DNA of 61,000 nucleotides. Source: Photobacterium aphoticum. GTDB taxonomy: Bacteria; Pseudomonadota; Gammaproteobacteria; Enterobacterales; Vibrionaceae. The position numbers and the translations under genes are program-made. The notes under the pieces are model-generated. The model was not told the DNA's origin, searched no databases, and saw nothing but the letters and a program-made list of their open reading frames with translations. The stretch spans positions 1 through 61,000 of the forward strand of contig NZ_LDOV01000033.1 of the NCBI RefSeq assembly GCF_001029435.1, in the 5' to 3' direction. This document shows positions 39,624 to 51,791 of the stretch, piece after piece (position 1 is the stretch's first letter; each line of letters opens with the position of its first letter).

Positions 39624-40652
39624 TTATTCGCCTTTCTCGGTCAGTTGTTTTTCAACGGCTTTGAGACGTTTGTTCATCTCATCAATCTTCATCACGCGGG
39701 CTGCGGTCTTACGCCACTCACGGTTTGGCTGCAATGGAATACCTGAAGAGAACATACCTTTCTCTTCAATACTACGCATTACCATGCCCATACCGGTGAT
39801 GGTCACGCCATCAGCAATTTCGATGTGGCCGTTCAGTACCGACGCACCGCCGATGATGCAGTATTTACCGATCTTAGTACTACCAGCAACAATTGTACCA
39901 CCCGCCATCGCTGTACCATATCCGATCTGCACGTTGTGCGCGATTTGCATCTGGTTGTCGATAATCACATTATCTTCAATGATGGTGTCATCCAGCGCAC
40001 CACGGTCAATGGTGGTACACGCGCCGATTTCCACACGGTTACCAATGCGTACGGTACCCAGCTGCGGGATCTTCACCCACTCGCCTTTCTCGTTCGCGTA
40101 ACCAAAACCGTCAGCACCAATCACCGTGCTTGACTGAACCAGACACTGCTCACCCAGCACCACGTTGTGGTAGATGGTCACGTTTGCCCACAGTTTGGTG
40201 TTCGCACCAATCTCTGCGTTTTTACCGATGAAACAGCCCGCGCCAATTTGCACGTTGTCGCCCAGACGCACACCCGCTTCAATCACGGCATTGTGGCCAA
40301 TTGACACGTTCTGACCCAACACAGCGGTAGGATCGATAAACGCAGACGGCGCAATATCGCTGGCCGCCGCTGGCGTGCTATCCAGCAACTGTGCCACGCG
40401 TGCGTAGCACACGTAAGGGTCATTCACGATCAACGCATTACCGGCGAAGTATTCTGCATCGCCCGCGCGTAGCATCACGGCAGAGGCTTTACATTCTGCC
40501 AGCATCTTGCGGTACTTACTGTCGGATAGGAAGGTGATTTGTCCTTCTCCCGCTTTCGCGGTACCAGCTAGAGAGTGGACTTCCACAGAGCCGTCACCAC
40601 GTAGCTCTGCACCCAATTTATCTGCCAGTTCAGCAAGAGTAATCGCAGCCAT
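39624..40652 (-). CDS. lpxD: UDP-3-O-(3-hydroxyacyl)glucosamine N-acyltransferase
   Basis: 342 residues. N-terminal uridine-binding domain, then hexapeptide repeats from about residue 105 with catalytic-His region [17 protein letters not shown], and a C-terminal helix. Third step of lipid A synthesis. A 96-nt gap separates it from fabZ. Confidence 0.97.
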   Translation of the reverse strand: MAAITLAELADKLGAELRGDGSVEVHSLAGTAKAGEGQITFLSDSKYRKMLAECKASAVMLRAGDAEYFAGNALIVNDPYVCYARVAQLLDSTPAAASDIAPSAFIDPTAVLGQNVSIGHNAVIEAGVRLGDNVQIGAGCFIGKNAEIGANTKLWANVTIYHNVVLGEQCLVQSSTVIGADGFGYANEKGEWVKIPQLGTVRIGNRVEIGACTTIDRGALDDTIIEDNVIIDNQMQIAHNVQIGYGTAMAGGTIVAGSTKIGKYCIIGGASVLNGHIEIADGVTITGMGMVMRSIEEKGMFSSGIPLQPNREWRKTAARVMKIDEMNKRLKAVEKQLTEKGE

Positions 40653-40866
40653 TATTCACCTTTTTATCTATTCTTCTGTTAGTGCGGCCTATTGCCTACC
40701 AACCGGCAATGTGATCCACGTTGGCCGAATCTCATTCCGCTTGGTAAGACCAGTCAAATTTACCGGACACCAATATAAAACAAGTCGAAAGTATGGAGTT
40801 TACCAAAGTCCCCCCCATCCTTTCGACTTCTCTTTTGTGTTTCTCAATGAGAAAGGCGCTGACGCC
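40653..40866. other. skp-lpxD gap, no gene seen
   Basis: 214 bp between skp and lpxD. Besides the short hairpin at the skp end, no terminator with a strong T-run or promoter is obvious; lpxD may depend on read-through or on an unrecognised promoter. Confidence 0.35.
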
Positions 40867-41376
40867 TTATTTCACCGCAGAAATCACTTTAGACGATAGA
40901 TCGTCTTTTGGATTTGCGTATAGTACGGCGTTCGCATCCACAACCAGATCATAGCCTTCACGCTTTGATACTTCCTGAATCGCAGTACGGATTTTCTTCA
41001 CTAACTTCTGCTCTTCTTCTGCACCACGACGACGCTGATCTTCCTGAAGGGCTTTCGCTTTCAGTTTATAGTCTGATTCCAGTGCGGCCATTTCACGCTG
41101 TAGCTTGGTACGATCGCTCGCGCTCATTAGCTCGCCGTCACGCTTCATCTTATCGACTTTGGTTTTCATGCGGCTTTCAATGCCACGCAATTCGTCGATG
41201 CGATCTTTAAACTCTTTACGTAGCTTCTCAGCCACGTTGTAGCGCTGCGCCAATTGCTGCATCGCTTGACCCGTTGCCACATAACCCACTTTCTGCGCCG
41301 CTTCAGCCGCTTGCGCGTACATAGATGATGTCACAATCATTAGGCCAAGACCGGCCGCTTTAATCCACTGTTTCAA
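40867..41376 (-). CDS. skp: Periplasmic chaperone Skp/OmpH
   Basis: 169 residues: signal peptide (KQWIKAAGLGLMIVTSS..., cleavage near AQA/A), then a helical Lys/Glu-rich tentacle region. Holds unfolded outer-membrane proteins for BamA. The best start is TTG at 41376, preceded by a near-ideal AAGGAGA; the open frame continues into bamA but the upstream ATGs have no such site. Starts 20 nt after bamA. A small stem (AAGGCG/CGCCTT) overlaps the stop codon. Confidence 0.93.
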   Translation of the reverse strand: MKQWIKAAGLGLMIVTSSMYAQAAEAAQKVGYVATGQAMQQLAQRYNVAEKLRKEFKDRIDELRGIESRMKTKVDKMKRDGELMSASDRTKLQREMAALESDYKLKAKALQEDQRRRGAEEEQKLVKKIRTAIQEVSKREGYDLVVDANAVLYANPKDDLSSKVISAVK

Positions 41377-41395
41377 AGGTATCTCCTTAAATTTT

Positions 41396-43801
41396 TTAGA
41401 ATGTTCGACCAATGGTGAAGGTAAAGAATTCTTCATCATCGCCTTCGTATTTCTTGATTGGCTTCGCCACCGAGAATACTAACGGCCCCATTGGTGACAT
41501 CCACTGTAACGCGGCACCATAAGACGCTCGAATCAAAGAAGGATCAGAATAATCGTGAAGGTATTTACCGTCCGACTCACTCAAATCATATTCTGTATCC
41601 CACACGGTACCGGCATCCACAAAGAAGCTGGTACGAATTTGGTTACGGTATTCTTCCGATGCAAATGGCGTAGGTACAATCAGTTCCATACTTGCCAAGG
41701 CCACGGCGTTACCACCGGCCGCATCATCCGTACCGATCAACTCTGGGTTGTTACCGCCATTGGTGTAATCCAGGTACACCGCTTTTGGACCCACGGTGTT
41801 AGAACGGAAACCACGCAGAGTAGAGAAACCACCGGCATAGTAGTTCTCGTAAAACGGTAGCAACTGATCGCTGCCGTTATCGGTTGTACCATAACCGTTA
41901 CCGTAGCCTAAGCGGCCACGCAGCAACAAGGTGTAATCCTGCTGCTCGGTGATCGGAATGTACTGACGCACATCGTATTGCGCTTTGAAGAACTGAGCAT
42001 CAGAGCCCGGGATCGTCATGCGGAACGAGGCACGCTGATGGTTACCCGCCGTTGGGAAGTAACCACGGTTCAAGTTGTTTCGGGTCCACGAAATCGACCA
42101 GTTGAAGTCATCCAGCTCGATGGCATTGTCGCCACGGTTAAAGCCGTGGATCGCCTTGAATTTCTCGATCTGGTAGTACTCTTGGGTGTTCGAGATCTTG
42201 TTGTGATCGTAACCCAAACCAAATTCGAAGAAGTTCAGTTCATCAAACGGGAAGCCCCATGTCAGGCTCGCACCATAGCTTTGGTTGGTGTAGTCCGAGA
42301 TGTTTGCATCAGAGGCTTCAAACTCGTTGTAGTACACCTTCCCGCCCAGACTGATACCGTCGAGCGTGAAGTATGGATCACGGTATTCCAAGCTCAGGTT
42401 CTTCTGGTAATCGTTCACCATGGCATTGATGCCGAAACGGTTACCGGTACCCAAGAAGTTATCCTGCTGGATACCCGCCTGGAAGCTGATGCCTGATTCG
42501 GTACCGTAGCCGACACCAAAGTTGATGTTACCGGCGTTGGCTTCTTTCACGGTGTATTTCAGATCAACCTGATCATCGCTGCCCGGCACACGCACTGTTT
42601 GTACGTCCACCGTTTCAAAGAAGCCGGTACGGTTCAAACGCTCTTTACCGCGCTCAACCATGCGAGAGTTCAGCCAGCTGCCTTCCATCTGACGCATTTC
42701 ACGGCGCAACACTTCATCTTTGGTGGAGGTGTTACCGGAGAACGAAATATCACGCACGTAAATACGCTTGCCCGGCTCAACGTTCACGATCAGGGTTACT
42801 TCCTGATTCTCGTCGTCAAAGTCTGGCAGGGTGTTCACTTGCGGGTACGCATAACCCAGCTCGCCCAGCTTACGCTTCAGAGCTTCTTCCAGTGCCGTCA
42901 CCTGCGCGCCGTTGTACACGTCGCCAGACTTGATGGTCACCAGGCTTTCCAGCTCGGTATCTTTGCCCAACAAGTTGCCGCGTAGCTGCACTTTCTCAAC
43001 GTTGTACTGTTCGCCTTCGTTGATTTTCAGGGTGATGTACACGCCTTTCTTGTCCGGCGAGATCGCGACCTGTGTCGCGTCCAGACGGTACTTCAGGTAA
43101 CCGTTGTTCAAATACATTGAACGCAGGGTTTCCAAGTCACCAGCCAGCACCTGCTTCTGGTACTTACGCTCACCAAAGAAGTTCCACCACGGCAAGTCAT
43201 CTTGCAGGTTGAACTTATCCAGCAACTCTTCGTCCGTAAATACGGTGTTACCGACAAAGTTGATCTGCTCGATTTCAGCCGATACGCCTTCAGTAAACAC
43301 GAACTTCAGGTCTGCACGGTTACGAGGCAATGGGGTCACCACCGCCTGTACAGATGCGTTGTATTTACCGACGCTGTAGTAGAAATCTTCCAACCCTTTT
43401 TCGATTTTACTCAGGGTCGTACGATCGAGGGATTCACCCACGCGAATGCGTGAGGCATCGAGGTTTTCTTTGAGCTGCTCTTCCTTGATAGCCTTGTTAC
43501 CAGAAAAGGTAATGCTGGCAATCGTCGGGCGTTCCTGTACCGCAACAACCAAGGTGTTACCGTCACGGTAGACTTTGATGTCTTCAAAGTTGCCGGAGGC
43601 AAACAACGACTGGATCATTTCGGAGACATCGCGATCATCAATTGTATCACCCACCCTGACCGGCATTTTTAACAATGCCGCCCCCAGCGTCACACGCTGA
43701 AGGCCATCAAAGCGGATATCTTCCACTACAAATTGATCCGCACTATGCGCAACACTGCTTCCGAAAAGCAGGGATGCGACCAACAGTTTTTTCATCGCCA
43801 T
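41396..43801 (-). CDS. bamA: Outer-membrane protein assembly factor BamA
   Basis: 801 residues. Signal peptide (cleavage near AHS/A), five POTRA domains (about 22-420) and a C-terminal 16-strand barrel with [18 protein letters not shown] Bam motif (GGFSTLRGF, about residue 650) and terminal Phe in FTIGRTF. Essential insertase for outer-membrane proteins. ATG-GCG-ATG at the start leaves two possible initiators. Confidence 0.97.
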   Translation of the reverse strand: MAMKKLLVASLLFGSSVAHSADQFVVEDIRFDGLQRVTLGAALLKMPVRVGDTIDDRDVSEMIQSLFASGNFEDIKVYRDGNTLVVAVQERPTIASITFSGNKAIKEEQLKENLDASRIRVGESLDRTTLSKIEKGLEDFYYSVGKYNASVQAVVTPLPRNRADLKFVFTEGVSAEIEQINFVGNTVFTDEELLDKFNLQDDLPWWNFFGERKYQKQVLAGDLETLRSMYLNNGYLKYRLDATQVAISPDKKGVYITLKINEGEQYNVEKVQLRGNLLGKDTELESLVTIKSGDVYNGAQVTALEEALKRKLGELGYAYPQVNTLPDFDDENQEVTLIVNVEPGKRIYVRDISFSGNTSTKDEVLRREMRQMEGSWLNSRMVERGKERLNRTGFFETVDVQTVRVPGSDDQVDLKYTVKEANAGNINFGVGYGTESGISFQAGIQQDNFLGTGNRFGINAMVNDYQKNLSLEYRDPYFTLDGISLGGKVYYNEFEASDANISDYTNQSYGASLTWGFPFDELNFFEFGLGYDHNKISNTQEYYQIEKFKAIHGFNRGDNAIELDDFNWSISWTRNNLNRGYFPTAGNHQRASFRMTIPGSDAQFFKAQYDVRQYIPITEQQDYTLLLRGRLGYGNGYGTTDNGSDQLLPFYENYYAGGFSTLRGFRSNTVGPKAVYLDYTNGGNNPELIGTDDAAGGNAVALASMELIVPTPFASEEYRNQIRTSFFVDAGTVWDTEYDLSESDGKYLHDYSDPSLIRASYGAALQWMSPMGPLVFSVAKPIKKYEGDDEEFFTFTIGRTF

Positions 43802-43837
43802 TACTGTTCTGATTATTCCTTGCTAAAACGCTCTTAT

Positions 43838-45193
43838 TTAAAGGCGGGTAAAATCATTGAATAGCGCTACGGCCATTAACGCAACCAAAATGGCTGAGCC
43901 CACTCTAAAGCCTATTTCCTGAACGCGTTCAGAAACAGGACGACGTGTTACAGCTTCGATGGCGAAGAACATCAAATGTCCACCGTCCAGCACAGGAAGC
44001 GGTAATAAATTCACGATACCCAAGTTCACACTGATCAACGCCAAGAAGCCGAGGAATGACAAGATACCGATATCAGCGGTCATCCCTGCCCCTTTCGCGA
44101 TGGAAATTGGGCCACTTAAGTTTTTCATTGCGACATCGCCGGTTACCAGCTTGGTCACCATATCAAAGGTGATGGTCACCAACTGCCAAGTGCGCTCTGC
44201 CGCTTTGCCAATGGCCTCTATCGGACCATATTGCAAATGGATCAAGTTCGCTTCCGGCCACGGGTCACGGGCCGATGCAAAACCGGCGTAACCAATCACC
44301 TCGCCATTGTCGAGGGTTTTCGCCGCTGGCGTCAACGGCAGTGAGACTGTCTCCTCACCGCGTTTTACCGTGATGGTCAGTGCCTGCTCTGGGTGTGAGC
44401 GAACACTATCCACCACTTGCTGCCACGTGGTCACGGGTTGGTCATCCACAGCCACAATCTTGTCATTTAACCGTAATCCCGCGCGAATTGCTGCTCCGTC
44501 TTCCACAAGTTGTGAAATGATTAGCGTAAATTTCGGGTAAAACGGGGTGATCCCCAATGTCGTCAGGACACGCTCGCTTTCCGGATCAAACGACCAATGA
44601 GCCAAATCCAGTGTGCGATCGACAATCATACCGCTTTGAGGGTCACGCGCAGTCAGTGACATGCTTTCATCGCCGATGTGGGAAATCATGGCCATGTTGA
44701 CCGATTCCCAATCTGCAGTTTTGAGTCCCGATATGGATTTTAGTTCCATCCCCGGCACAATTCCTGCCTCAGCCGCAATCGATTGGGGAGCCACCTCGCC
44801 AATCACAGGCTTCACCGCCGGCAGACCGACCAGAAACACAATCCAGTAAGCAAAGATAGCAAACAAGAAGTTCGCGATAGGCCCCGCTGCGACAATCGCA
44901 CTGCGCTGCCACAGTTTTTTGTTGTTGAACGCCATGTGACGACGCTCAGCCGGTACGGCTTCAACACGCTCGTCCAGCATTTTGACGTAGCCGCCCAGCG
45001 GGATCATGGCAATGGTGTATTCGGTGCCGTCTTTCCCGACTTTGCGCCACAAGGATTTACCAAAGCCAATCGAGAATTTCTCGACAAACACGCCACAACG
45101 GCGGGCAACCCAAAAATGGCCAAATTCATGGACGGCAATGAGGATCCCCAAGGCCAGTAAGAAAGCACCCAGGTTCCACAATAGTCCCATCAT
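43838..45193 (-). CDS. rseP: Site-2 intramembrane zinc metalloprotease RseP
   Basis: 451 residues. HEFGH zinc motif in the first membrane helix (about residue 22), two PDZ domains in the periplasmic middle, and the second metal-site motif [12 protein letters not shown] (about residue 395). Cleaves RseA to release sigma-E. Its start overlaps the dxr stop by 4 nt (ATGA). Confidence 0.97.
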   Translation of the reverse strand: MMGLLWNLGAFLLALGILIAVHEFGHFWVARRCGVFVEKFSIGFGKSLWRKVGKDGTEYTIAMIPLGGYVKMLDERVEAVPAERRHMAFNNKKLWQRSAIVAAGPIANFLFAIFAYWIVFLVGLPAVKPVIGEVAPQSIAAEAGIVPGMELKSISGLKTADWESVNMAMISHIGDESMSLTARDPQSGMIVDRTLDLAHWSFDPESERVLTTLGITPFYPKFTLIISQLVEDGAAIRAGLRLNDKIVAVDDQPVTTWQQVVDSVRSHPEQALTITVKRGEETVSLPLTPAAKTLDNGEVIGYAGFASARDPWPEANLIHLQYGPIEAIGKAAERTWQLVTITFDMVTKLVTGDVAMKNLSGPISIAKGAGMTADIGILSFLGFLALISVNLGIVNLLPLPVLDGGHLMFFAIEAVTRRPVSERVQEIGFRVGSAILVALMAVALFNDFTRL

Positions 45194-46386
45194 AGCGATA
45201 CCTTTTGAATCAGGGTCTGAGCTGCAATACGTGCTAAGCGATCCAGCTCCAGCACGCCTGCCAAGTCCGTTGGCTCGGTCAGGTTGGCTTGCGCTAACAC
45301 TTCGCTGTTAATGCGTGCGATGTCAGTGAAGCCCAGACGGTGGTCTAAAAATGCCGCAACAGCCATTTCATTCGCGGCGTTCAAGGTGGTGGTGGCCGCC
45401 TGACCACTATAACAAGCATCCATGGCTAATTTAAGGCAAGGATAACGGTTAAAATCTGGCTTAAGGAAGGTAAATTCGCCCACCTGGCTGAAATCTAACG
45501 GTGCAACACCGGCGTCTACCCTTTCAGGATAGGCCATGGCGCAGGCGATTGGCGTACGCATATCCGGCAAGCCCATCTGCGCAATCACAGAGCCGTCTTT
45601 GTATTGCACCATGGAGTGGATCACCGACTGTGGGTGAATGATCACGTCCATCTGCTCACGCGCCGCATTAAACAACCAGCGCGCTTCAATGTACTCTAAG
45701 CCTTTGTTCATCATGGTGGCGGAGTCGACCGAAATCTTTGGCCCCATCGACCAGTTCGGGTGGGCAATCGCCATCGCCGGCGTCACTGCCGCCAACTCGG
45801 CCACGTCGGTGTAACGGAACGGGCCGCCTGAGCCAGTCAGCAAGATTTTGCTAACGCCCGCACCCGCCAAGTCGCAGTAACCCATCTGGCGCTGCACGTC
45901 GGCTGGCAGGCTTTGGAAGATCGCGTTGTGCTCGCTGTCCACCGGCAGCAATTCCGCGCCGTATTCACGACAGGCGTCGATAAACATCTGGCCTGACATC
46001 ACCAAGGCTTCTTTGTTTGCCAACAGAATGCGCTTACCGGTTTTCACCGCCGCCATGGTTGGCAGCAAGCCGGCTGCACCCACAATGGCAGCCATCACGG
46101 TATCCACTTCGTCCAGCGCGGCAACGTGGCACATGCCCGCTTCACCGGCTAACACTTCGGTAGCGATCTGGTGCTGCTTGAGCATCGCGGCCAATTCCAG
46201 CGCCGCACTTTCCGACGCCATCGCGGCATACTTTGGCTGCCACTGCTGGCAAAGCTCAAACATTTTCTGGCTATTGCTGCCTGCCGCCAAGGCGACAACT
46301 TCAAACAAATCCGGGTTCTGAGCGGCTACGGCCAGCGTGCTACTTCCGATTGAACCTGTTGCACCAAGAATCGTTAACTTACGCAT
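45190..46386 (-). CDS. dxr: 1-deoxy-D-xylulose 5-phosphate reductoisomerase
   Basis: 398 residues. NADPH-binding [11 protein letters not shown] at the N-terminus, [22 protein letters not shown] and [13 protein letters not shown] active-site segments. Second step of the MEP isoprenoid pathway, feeding UppS downstream. The ATG at 46386 (MRKLTILG) is the family start. Confidence 0.98.
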   Translation of the reverse strand: MRKLTILGATGSIGSSTLAVAAQNPDLFEVVALAAGSNSQKMFELCQQWQPKYAAMASESAALELAAMLKQHQIATEVLAGEAGMCHVAALDEVDTVMAAIVGAAGLLPTMAAVKTGKRILLANKEALVMSGQMFIDACREYGAELLPVDSEHNAIFQSLPADVQRQMGYCDLAGAGVSKILLTGSGGPFRYTDVAELAAVTPAMAIAHPNWSMGPKISVDSATMMNKGLEYIEARWLFNAAREQMDVIIHPQSVIHSMVQYKDGSVIAQMGLPDMRTPIACAMAYPERVDAGVAPLDFSQVGEFTFLKPDFNRYPCLKLAMDACYSGQAATTTLNAANEMAVAAFLDHRLGFTDIARINSEVLAQANLTEPTDLAGVLELDRLARIAAQTLIQKVSL

Positions 46387-46505
46387 ACTATCACTTAACA
46401 AAACAATTTTTTCATCAGACCATAAGATCATGGCAGCCCTGCCGGGGTTCTACCAGTCAGTCATGACCGGCAGTCCCGACAGGGCACAAGAAAAGCGAGG
46501 GAGGA

Positions 46506-47354
46506 TCAGACCAACCACAAATACAGTAGGGCGAACACAGGCAGGGCAGCCGTCAGGCTATCAATGCGGTCAAGGACACCACCGTGTCCCGGCAAAATGT
46601 GGCTGCTGTCTTTAATGCCAGACACACGCTTGAACATACTTTCAACCAAGTCGCCCAATACCGAAGCCACGACAGTCACTACGGCAATCAGCAACAAGCT
46701 GCCGGCGCTGTGGAAAGGAATGTCCATCAATGCCGCACCACCCCATGTCACCACCACGGCCAGCAAGGCACCGCCCACTAAACCTTCAACGGTCTTGTTC
46801 GGGCTTACCGCTGGGGCCATTTTGTGTTTACCAAAACGTTTACCGGAGAAATACGCACCGGTATCGGCCGCCCAAACCAATAGGCAGACCAGCAATACCA
46901 ACTTGGCACCGTGATAAGGAGAGTCGAGGTAATGCACCGCGCGGAGCATCAGCACGCTCCAGAAGAATGGGATTAAGGTCAGTAAACCGAACAGGTATTT
47001 TAGAGGAGAGATCCCTGACCACCATGTGGCGCTGCGTGGGTAGGTAATCGCCAATGCCGATGCGATAAGCCACCAGACACCGCCGGTCATCAGCATGGTG
47101 TGGTGTGACGTCGCCAGCGTCGACAAGGCTTGTGGATCCGTTGGCATGAACCAGAGCGAAGCCGCTAAGCTAACAACAGGGACAATCATCGCGGCAACGC
47201 GTGATTTGGCCTCAACAAATTGTGTCCACTCCCAGAACCCAATCAGGGTAATTGCGGCTAATGCGGCAATAAACGCAGGAAAAGGTAGAAAGAAAATTCC
47301 TGCAATAACTAGGGGAGCGAGGATGACTGCGGTGATAATACGTTGCTTAAGCAA
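46506..47354 (-). CDS. cdsA: Phosphatidate cytidylyltransferase
   Basis: 282 residues, about eight membrane helices, with the family signature SVLGDLVESMFKRVSGIKDS and ILPGHGGVLDRIDS. Makes CDP-diacylglycerol for all phospholipids. The start is a TTG (47354) behind AGAGGA; the E. coli gene also begins MLK from TTG. Confidence 0.95.
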   Translation of the reverse strand: MLKQRIITAVILAPLVIAGIFFLPFPAFIAALAAITLIGFWEWTQFVEAKSRVAAMIVPVVSLAASLWFMPTDPQALSTLATSHHTMLMTGGVWWLIASALAITYPRSATWWSGISPLKYLFGLLTLIPFFWSVLMLRAVHYLDSPYHGAKLVLLVCLLVWAADTGAYFSGKRFGKHKMAPAVSPNKTVEGLVGGALLAVVVTWGGAALMDIPFHSAGSLLLIAVVTVVASVLGDLVESMFKRVSGIKDSSHILPGHGGVLDRIDSLTAALPVFALLYLWLV

Positions 47355-47505
47355 ACTGCGTCCTCTCGATTTTTCTTCTGTTGCCGGTCAGAAGCACAGC
47401 TCTAACCAGAGTGTTGCCATTCCAGACAAACAGCAAAAAAGGCATCAAGACCAAGGTCAGATGCCCCAAAATAAATAATCCCACAACGTCATGACTGACG
47501 GGGTA

Positions 47506-48267
47506 TTAATGTTCTAATAATGCTTGAATTTGCTCGCCCGTACAGCCAAAACGGCGTTCGCGGTTAACAAACCAGGCGACAGCTTGGGCAAAGCTAGCCT
47601 CATCGAAATCCGGCCAGTGCTGCTCAGTGAAATACAACTCTGCATAAGCGGCTTGCCATAGCATGAAGTTACTGATGCGGCATTCGCCACTGGTGCGGAT
47701 CAACAAATCTACATCAGGGAGATCGGCTGTGGTTAAGCCTGCAGCCAGCATGTCTTCCGTAATGTCAGAGGCGGTTAAGCCTTGCTCGGCCACTTGTTGG
47801 GCCAGGCGTTTGGTCGCTTGTAGGATATCCCACTGGCCACCGTAGTTCGCCGCAACATTGAGTACCATGCCGGTATTGTCGGCGGTCAGTGCTTCAGCTT
47901 CCGCAATTTTCTGCTGTAAGCGAGAACTGAAACGAGCGGTATCACCAATAATGCGCAAACGGATATTATTCTTGTGCAGACGCTTCACTTCGCGACCCAG
48001 TACTGTCATGAAGAGCTCCATCAATAGGGAAACTTCAGCTTCAGGACGGCGCCAGTTTTCACTACTGAACGCAAACAAGGTCACCACCTTAATCCCTAGG
48101 CGGTTCGCTGTAGAAACGGCTTTACGTACAGCTTCTACACCGGCTTTGTGGCCAAACACTCGAGGCTTGCCTTTGGCTTTTGCCCACCGACCGTTTCCAT
48201 CCATAATGATGGCAACATGTTTAGGTAAGCTCTCCGCGCAAAGTGCAGAATCGATCGTATCTGCCAT
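47506..48267 (-). CDS. uppS: Undecaprenyl diphosphate synthase
   Basis: 253 residues. Catalytic [10 protein letters not shown] (about residue 20), FSSENWRRP and [11 protein letters not shown] motifs of cis-prenyltransferases. Builds the C55 lipid carrier for peptidoglycan and O-antigen. Own transcript or read-through from frr past a terminator. Confidence 0.97.
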   Translation of the reverse strand: MADTIDSALCAESLPKHVAIIMDGNGRWAKAKGKPRVFGHKAGVEAVRKAVSTANRLGIKVVTLFAFSSENWRRPEAEVSLLMELFMTVLGREVKRLHKNNIRLRIIGDTARFSSRLQQKIAEAEALTADNTGMVLNVAANYGGQWDILQATKRLAQQVAEQGLTASDITEDMLAAGLTTADLPDVDLLIRTSGECRISNFMLWQAAYAELYFTEQHWPDFDEASFAQAVAWFVNRERRFGCTGEQIQALLEH

Positions 48268-48278
48268 ACCTCTCCCTC

Positions 48279-48309
48279 AAAAAAAAGCGCTGTGCTGCAC
48301 GCACAGCGC
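48279..48309 (-). terminator. Terminator of frr
   Basis: Perfect 9-bp stem (GCGCTGTGC 48287-48295 with GCACAGCGC 48301-48309), read leftward into eight T residues, just before the uppS start. Confidence 0.88.
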
Positions 48310-48348
48310 CCTGAATCTCATTAAGCTTTTAGCACGGTAAGGCGAACC

Positions 48349-48906
48349 TTACACTTCCATTAGCTCTTTTTCTTTCACTTCTAGGATAACGTCGATTTCC
48401 TTCACTGCTGCATCAGTCAGTTTCTGGATGTCGTCCTGTGCACGACGATCGTCATCTTCAGAGATTTCTTTGTCTTTTAGCAGACCTTTCAGGTCGCTGT
48501 TCGCGTCACGACGGATGTTACGGATAGCAACACGGCCCTGCTCCGCTTCTGCACGTACGATCTTAACAAGATCGCGACGACGCTCTTCTGTTAGCGGTGG
48601 CAATGGAACGCGAATAACGGTACCGGTAGACATTGGGTTTAGGCCAAGGTCAGACATCATGATCGCTTTTTCGATTTTTGGCGTTAGCTCTTTATCGAAT
48701 ACAGTGATTGCCAGTGTACGTGCATCTTCTGCTACCACGTTTGCAAGCTGCTTAAGTGGCGTGTTTGCGCCATAGTACTCAACGTAGATAGTGTCAAGTA
48801 GGCTTGGGTGTGCACGGCCAGTACGTACTTTAGCCAGCTGGTTTTTTAGCGCTTCAACGCTTTTGCCCATGCGCTCCTGCGCATCTTGTTTAATTGTATT
48901 AATCAC
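48349..48906 (-). CDS. frr: Ribosome recycling factor
   Basis: 185 residues, exact family length. [27 protein letters not shown] and the [17 protein letters not shown] segment are diagnostic. Splits post-termination ribosomes with EF-G. Confidence 0.98.
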   Translation of the reverse strand: MINTIKQDAQERMGKSVEALKNQLAKVRTGRAHPSLLDTIYVEYYGANTPLKQLANVVAEDARTLAITVFDKELTPKIEKAIMMSDLGLNPMSTGTVIRVPLPPLTEERRRDLVKIVRAEAEQGRVAIRNIRRDANSDLKGLLKDKEISEDDDRRAQDDIQKLTDAAVKEIDVILEVKEKELMEV

Positions 48907-48985
48907 GATAAATACCCTTAATCATTCGGTAAATGCGGGATAGGATCCCGTTTAGAGCCCGCCAATGAGGCCGGCTCTACAAAAC

Positions 48986-49711
48986 TTAGTTTGCGATCAG
49001 CGTGCCTTCTTGCTCACCCATCACCACGCGGCGAAGTGAGCCAGGCTTGTTCATGTTGAACACGCGAATAGGCATACCATGGTCACGAGCCAAGGTAAAT
49101 GCTGCAAGGTCCATTACCTTCAGTTCTTTTTCAAGAACATCTTGATAGCTAAGCTTATCATAAAGCGTTGCGTCTGGGTTTTTAACTGGATCTTCTGTGA
49201 ACACGCCATCAACTTTCGTTGCTTTTAGTACCACGTCCGCTTCGATCTCGATACCGCGTAGACACGCTGCAGAGTCCGTCGTGAAGAATGGGTTACCGGT
49301 ACCTGCAGAGAAAATCACTACACGACCTTGGCGAAGCTGACTGATCGCGTCTGCCCAGTTGTAGTTATCACACACGCCGTTTAGCGGAATTGCAGACATC
49401 ACTCGAGCGTTCACATAGGCACGGTGTAGCGCATCACGCATTGCCAAACCGTTCATTACGGTTGCTAGCATACCCATGTGGTCGCCCACAACTCGGTTCA
49501 TACCTGCTTCTGCCAGGCCAGCACCGCGGAACAAGTTACCGCCACCGATAACCAGGCCTACCTGTACACCGAGTTCAATCAATTCTTTGATTTCTTGAGC
49601 CATACGGTCAAGAACTTGTGCGTCAATACCAAAACCTTCACTGCCCTGCAGTGCTTCCCCACTGAGTTTAAGCAGAATACGTTGATAAGTCGGTTTAGGA
49701 TTTGTGGTCAT
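48986..49711 (-). CDS. pyrH: UMP kinase
   Basis: 241 residues of the amino-acid kinase fold: [21 protein letters not shown], and the [12 protein letters not shown] nucleotide region. Hexameric enzyme making UDP. Sits between tsf and frr in the standard order. Confidence 0.98.
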   Translation of the reverse strand: MTTNPKPTYQRILLKLSGEALQGSEGFGIDAQVLDRMAQEIKELIELGVQVGLVIGGGNLFRGAGLAEAGMNRVVGDHMGMLATVMNGLAMRDALHRAYVNARVMSAIPLNGVCDNYNWADAISQLRQGRVVIFSAGTGNPFFTTDSAACLRGIEIEADVVLKATKVDGVFTEDPVKNPDATLYDKLSYQDVLEKELKVMDLAAFTLARDHGMPIRVFNMNKPGSLRRVVMGEQEGTLIAN

Positions 49712-49751
49712 TAGTGATACCTTCCAGGCTTACTTTAGGATATGGAGTTGT

Positions 49752-49780
49752 AAAAAGACCGCAGCCTAGGCCACGGTCTT
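49752..49780 (-). terminator. Terminator of tsf
   Basis: AAGACCG.. arms (49755-49766 and 49769-49780) pair at 10 of 12 positions; the leftward product ends in TTTTT. Lies 20 nt beyond the tsf stop. Confidence 0.7.
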
Positions 49781-49801
49781 CTGAGAGCAATTCGCTAAGG
49801 A

Positions 49802-50647
49802 TTAACCTTTCTGCGCAAGTGCTACTTCTTCAGCAAAGCTTAGGCCTGCTTGTTTCTCGATACCTTCACCAACTTCTAGGCGAACGAAAGTAGAAACAGA
49901 AGCGCCAGCTTCTTTAAGTACGTCACCAACAGTTTTCTTAGGTTCCATGATGAATGGCTGACCAGTTAGAGAAACTTCGCCAGTGAACTTCTTCATGCGG
50001 CCTTCAACCATCTTCTCAGCGATTTCTTGAGGCTTGCCTTCGTTCATCGCGATCTCAACCTGAACTTCGCGCTCTTTAGCAACAACTTCAGCTGGAACGT
50101 CAGATGGGTTTACGTATTCTGGCTTAGAAGCAGCTACGTGCATAGCGATGTGCTTCAGAGTTTCTGCGTCGCCGTTACCAGCAACAACTACACCGATACG
50201 CTCGCCGTGACGGTAAGTAGCAACCTGCTCACCTGCAACGTACTGTACGCGACGGATAGAGATGTTCTCACCGATCTTAGATACAAGAGCAACACGTGCT
50301 TCTTCGAAGTGAGCTTGAAGTGCTTCGATCTCAACTTTGTTTGCTACAGCGTATTCTGCAACTTCAGTTGCGAATGCAACGAAGTTACCGTCTTTAGCAA
50401 CGAAGTCTGTCTGGCAGTTAACTTCTAGAAGTGCAGTTACACCTTGACCTTCTTTAATGAAGATTGCGCCTTCAGCAGCTACGTTGCCTGCTTTCTTAGC
50501 AGCTTTAGCAGCACCGCTCTTACGCATGTTTTCGATCGCTAGCTCGATGTCAGCGTTCGCTTCAACAAGCGCTTTTTTACATTCCATCATGCCTGCGCCA
50601 GTACGTTCACGCAGTTCTTTAACTAGGGCAGCTGTAACTGTTGCCAT
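49802..50647 (-). CDS. tsf: Elongation factor Ts
   Basis: 281 residues. [20 protein letters not shown] at the N-terminus and NCQTDFVAK, both diagnostic. Nucleotide exchange factor for EF-Tu. Downstream of rpsB across an intrinsic attenuator. Confidence 0.98.
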   Translation of the reverse strand: MATVTAALVKELRERTGAGMMECKKALVEANADIELAIENMRKSGAAKAAKKAGNVAAEGAIFIKEGQGVTALLEVNCQTDFVAKDGNFVAFATEVAEYAVANKVEIEALQAHFEEARVALVSKIGENISIRRVQYVAGEQVATYRHGERIGVVVAGNGDAETLKHIAMHVAASKPEYVNPSDVPAEVVAKEREVQVEIAMNEGKPQEIAEKMVEGRMKKFTGEVSLTGQPFIMEPKKTVGDVLKEAGASVSTFVRLEVGEGIEKQAGLSFAEEVALAQKG

Positions 50648-50678
50648 TGTTATATCCTCAGTTTTGAATACTTGGTGT

Positions 50679-50706
50679 AAAAATCAGGGGCCATGATCGG
50701 CCCCTG
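50679..50706 (-). terminator. Intrinsic attenuator between rpsB and tsf
   Basis: CAGGGGCC (50685-50692) and GGCCCCTG (50699-50706) form a perfect 8-bp GC-rich stem. Read leftward it runs into ATTTTTAC, so part of the rpsB transcripts should stop before tsf. Confidence 0.75.
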
Positions 50707-50760
50707 GTAACCATTCTTAGTTTACACAAGGTAACTTAAGATGCTCGAAGGAGCCGGCTA

Positions 50761-51489
50761 TTATTCAGCTTCTACGAAACCGTCTTGCTCAGCTTGAGCA
50801 ACGATGTCTTGGTTACGAGCTTCAGTTACAGTTTGAGCTACAGCACCAGTGTAAAGCTGGATTGCACGGATTGCGTCATCGTTACCTGGGATAACGAAGT
50901 CAACGCCGTCTGGGTTAGAGTTAGTATCTACTACTGCAAATACTGGGATACCCAGGTTGTTAGCTTCTTTAATTGCAATGTGCTCGTGATCAGCATCGAT
51001 TACGAACATAGCGTCTGGTAGGCCGCCCATGTTCTTGATACCGCCAAGAGACTTCTCAAGCTTTTCCATTTCACGAGTGCGCATTAGCGCTTCTTTCTTG
51101 GTTAGCTTGTCGAAAGTACCGTCAGTAGACTGAACTTCAAGATCTTTTAGACGCTTGATTGACTGGCGAACAGTTTTCCAGTTAGTCAGCATACCACCCA
51201 ACCAACGGTTGTTTACGTAGTACTGATCACAGCTTACTGCTGCTTCTTTGATTGATTCGCTGGCTGCACGCTTAGTACCAACGAAAAGTACTTTACCTTT
51301 GCGAGCTGCAATCTTGTTGATTTCAGCTAGCGCTTCGTTGAACATTGGTACAGTTTGCTCAAGGTTGATGATGTGTACGCGGTTACGAGCACCGAAGATG
51401 AATGGCTTCATCTTTGGGTTCCAGTAACGAGTTTGGTGACCAAAGTGTACACCAGCCTTAAGCATGTCGCGCATTGATACAGTTGCCAT
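50761..51489 (-). CDS. rpsB: Ribosomal protein S2
   Basis: 242 residues from the ATG at 51489 ([19 protein letters not shown]), which has AGAGGAA upstream. [18 protein letters not shown] and the [19 protein letters not shown] signature are present. The longer open frame upstream is untranslated leader. Confidence 0.98.
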   Translation of the reverse strand: MATVSMRDMLKAGVHFGHQTRYWNPKMKPFIFGARNRVHIINLEQTVPMFNEALAEINKIAARKGKVLFVGTKRAASESIKEAAVSCDQYYVNNRWLGGMLTNWKTVRQSIKRLKDLEVQSTDGTFDKLTKKEALMRTREMEKLEKSLGGIKNMGGLPDAMFVIDADHEHIAIKEANNLGIPVFAVVDTNSNPDGVDFVIPGNDDAIRAIQLYTGAVAQTVTEARNQDIVAQAEQDGFVEAE

Positions 51490-51670
51490 TGAATATTCCT
51501 CTATGGGGTTAGGCGTCCACATATCCCACCTTACCGACCCGTACAACCTCGCGAAAGATTGCCGAGCACCCCGGAAGATGTGCCGATATGTGTGAGTGAT
51601 TAATAAAAGTTTAGTTGTAATATGAATAACTGAATCGAAACCCAATTACCCAATTACGGCGCGCTTTATA
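51490..51670 (-). promoter_or_regulatory. rpsB promoter and long leader
   Basis: Leftward extended -10 TGGTATAAA (TATAAA at 51665-51670) with a GC-rich discriminator (GCGCGCC), as in stringently controlled ribosomal promoters. A leader of about 165 nt follows. In E. coli a structured rpsB leader is the S2 autoregulatory target; the same role here is inferred from position only. Confidence 0.6.
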
Positions 51671-51791
51671 CCATATTTCGTTAACTGAAATCCAGTCCAA
51701 TTCGTTGCACACAGATCAAACCCAGTTTCCATCTTGCGCCCTCACTGTTACCATATAAGCAAGATAAAACCGTCAATGCAGAGAAGATTGA

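Noticed and set aside
41978..42496. 172-codon plus-strand frame inside bamA
   Set aside because: Antisense shadow of the BamA barrel region.
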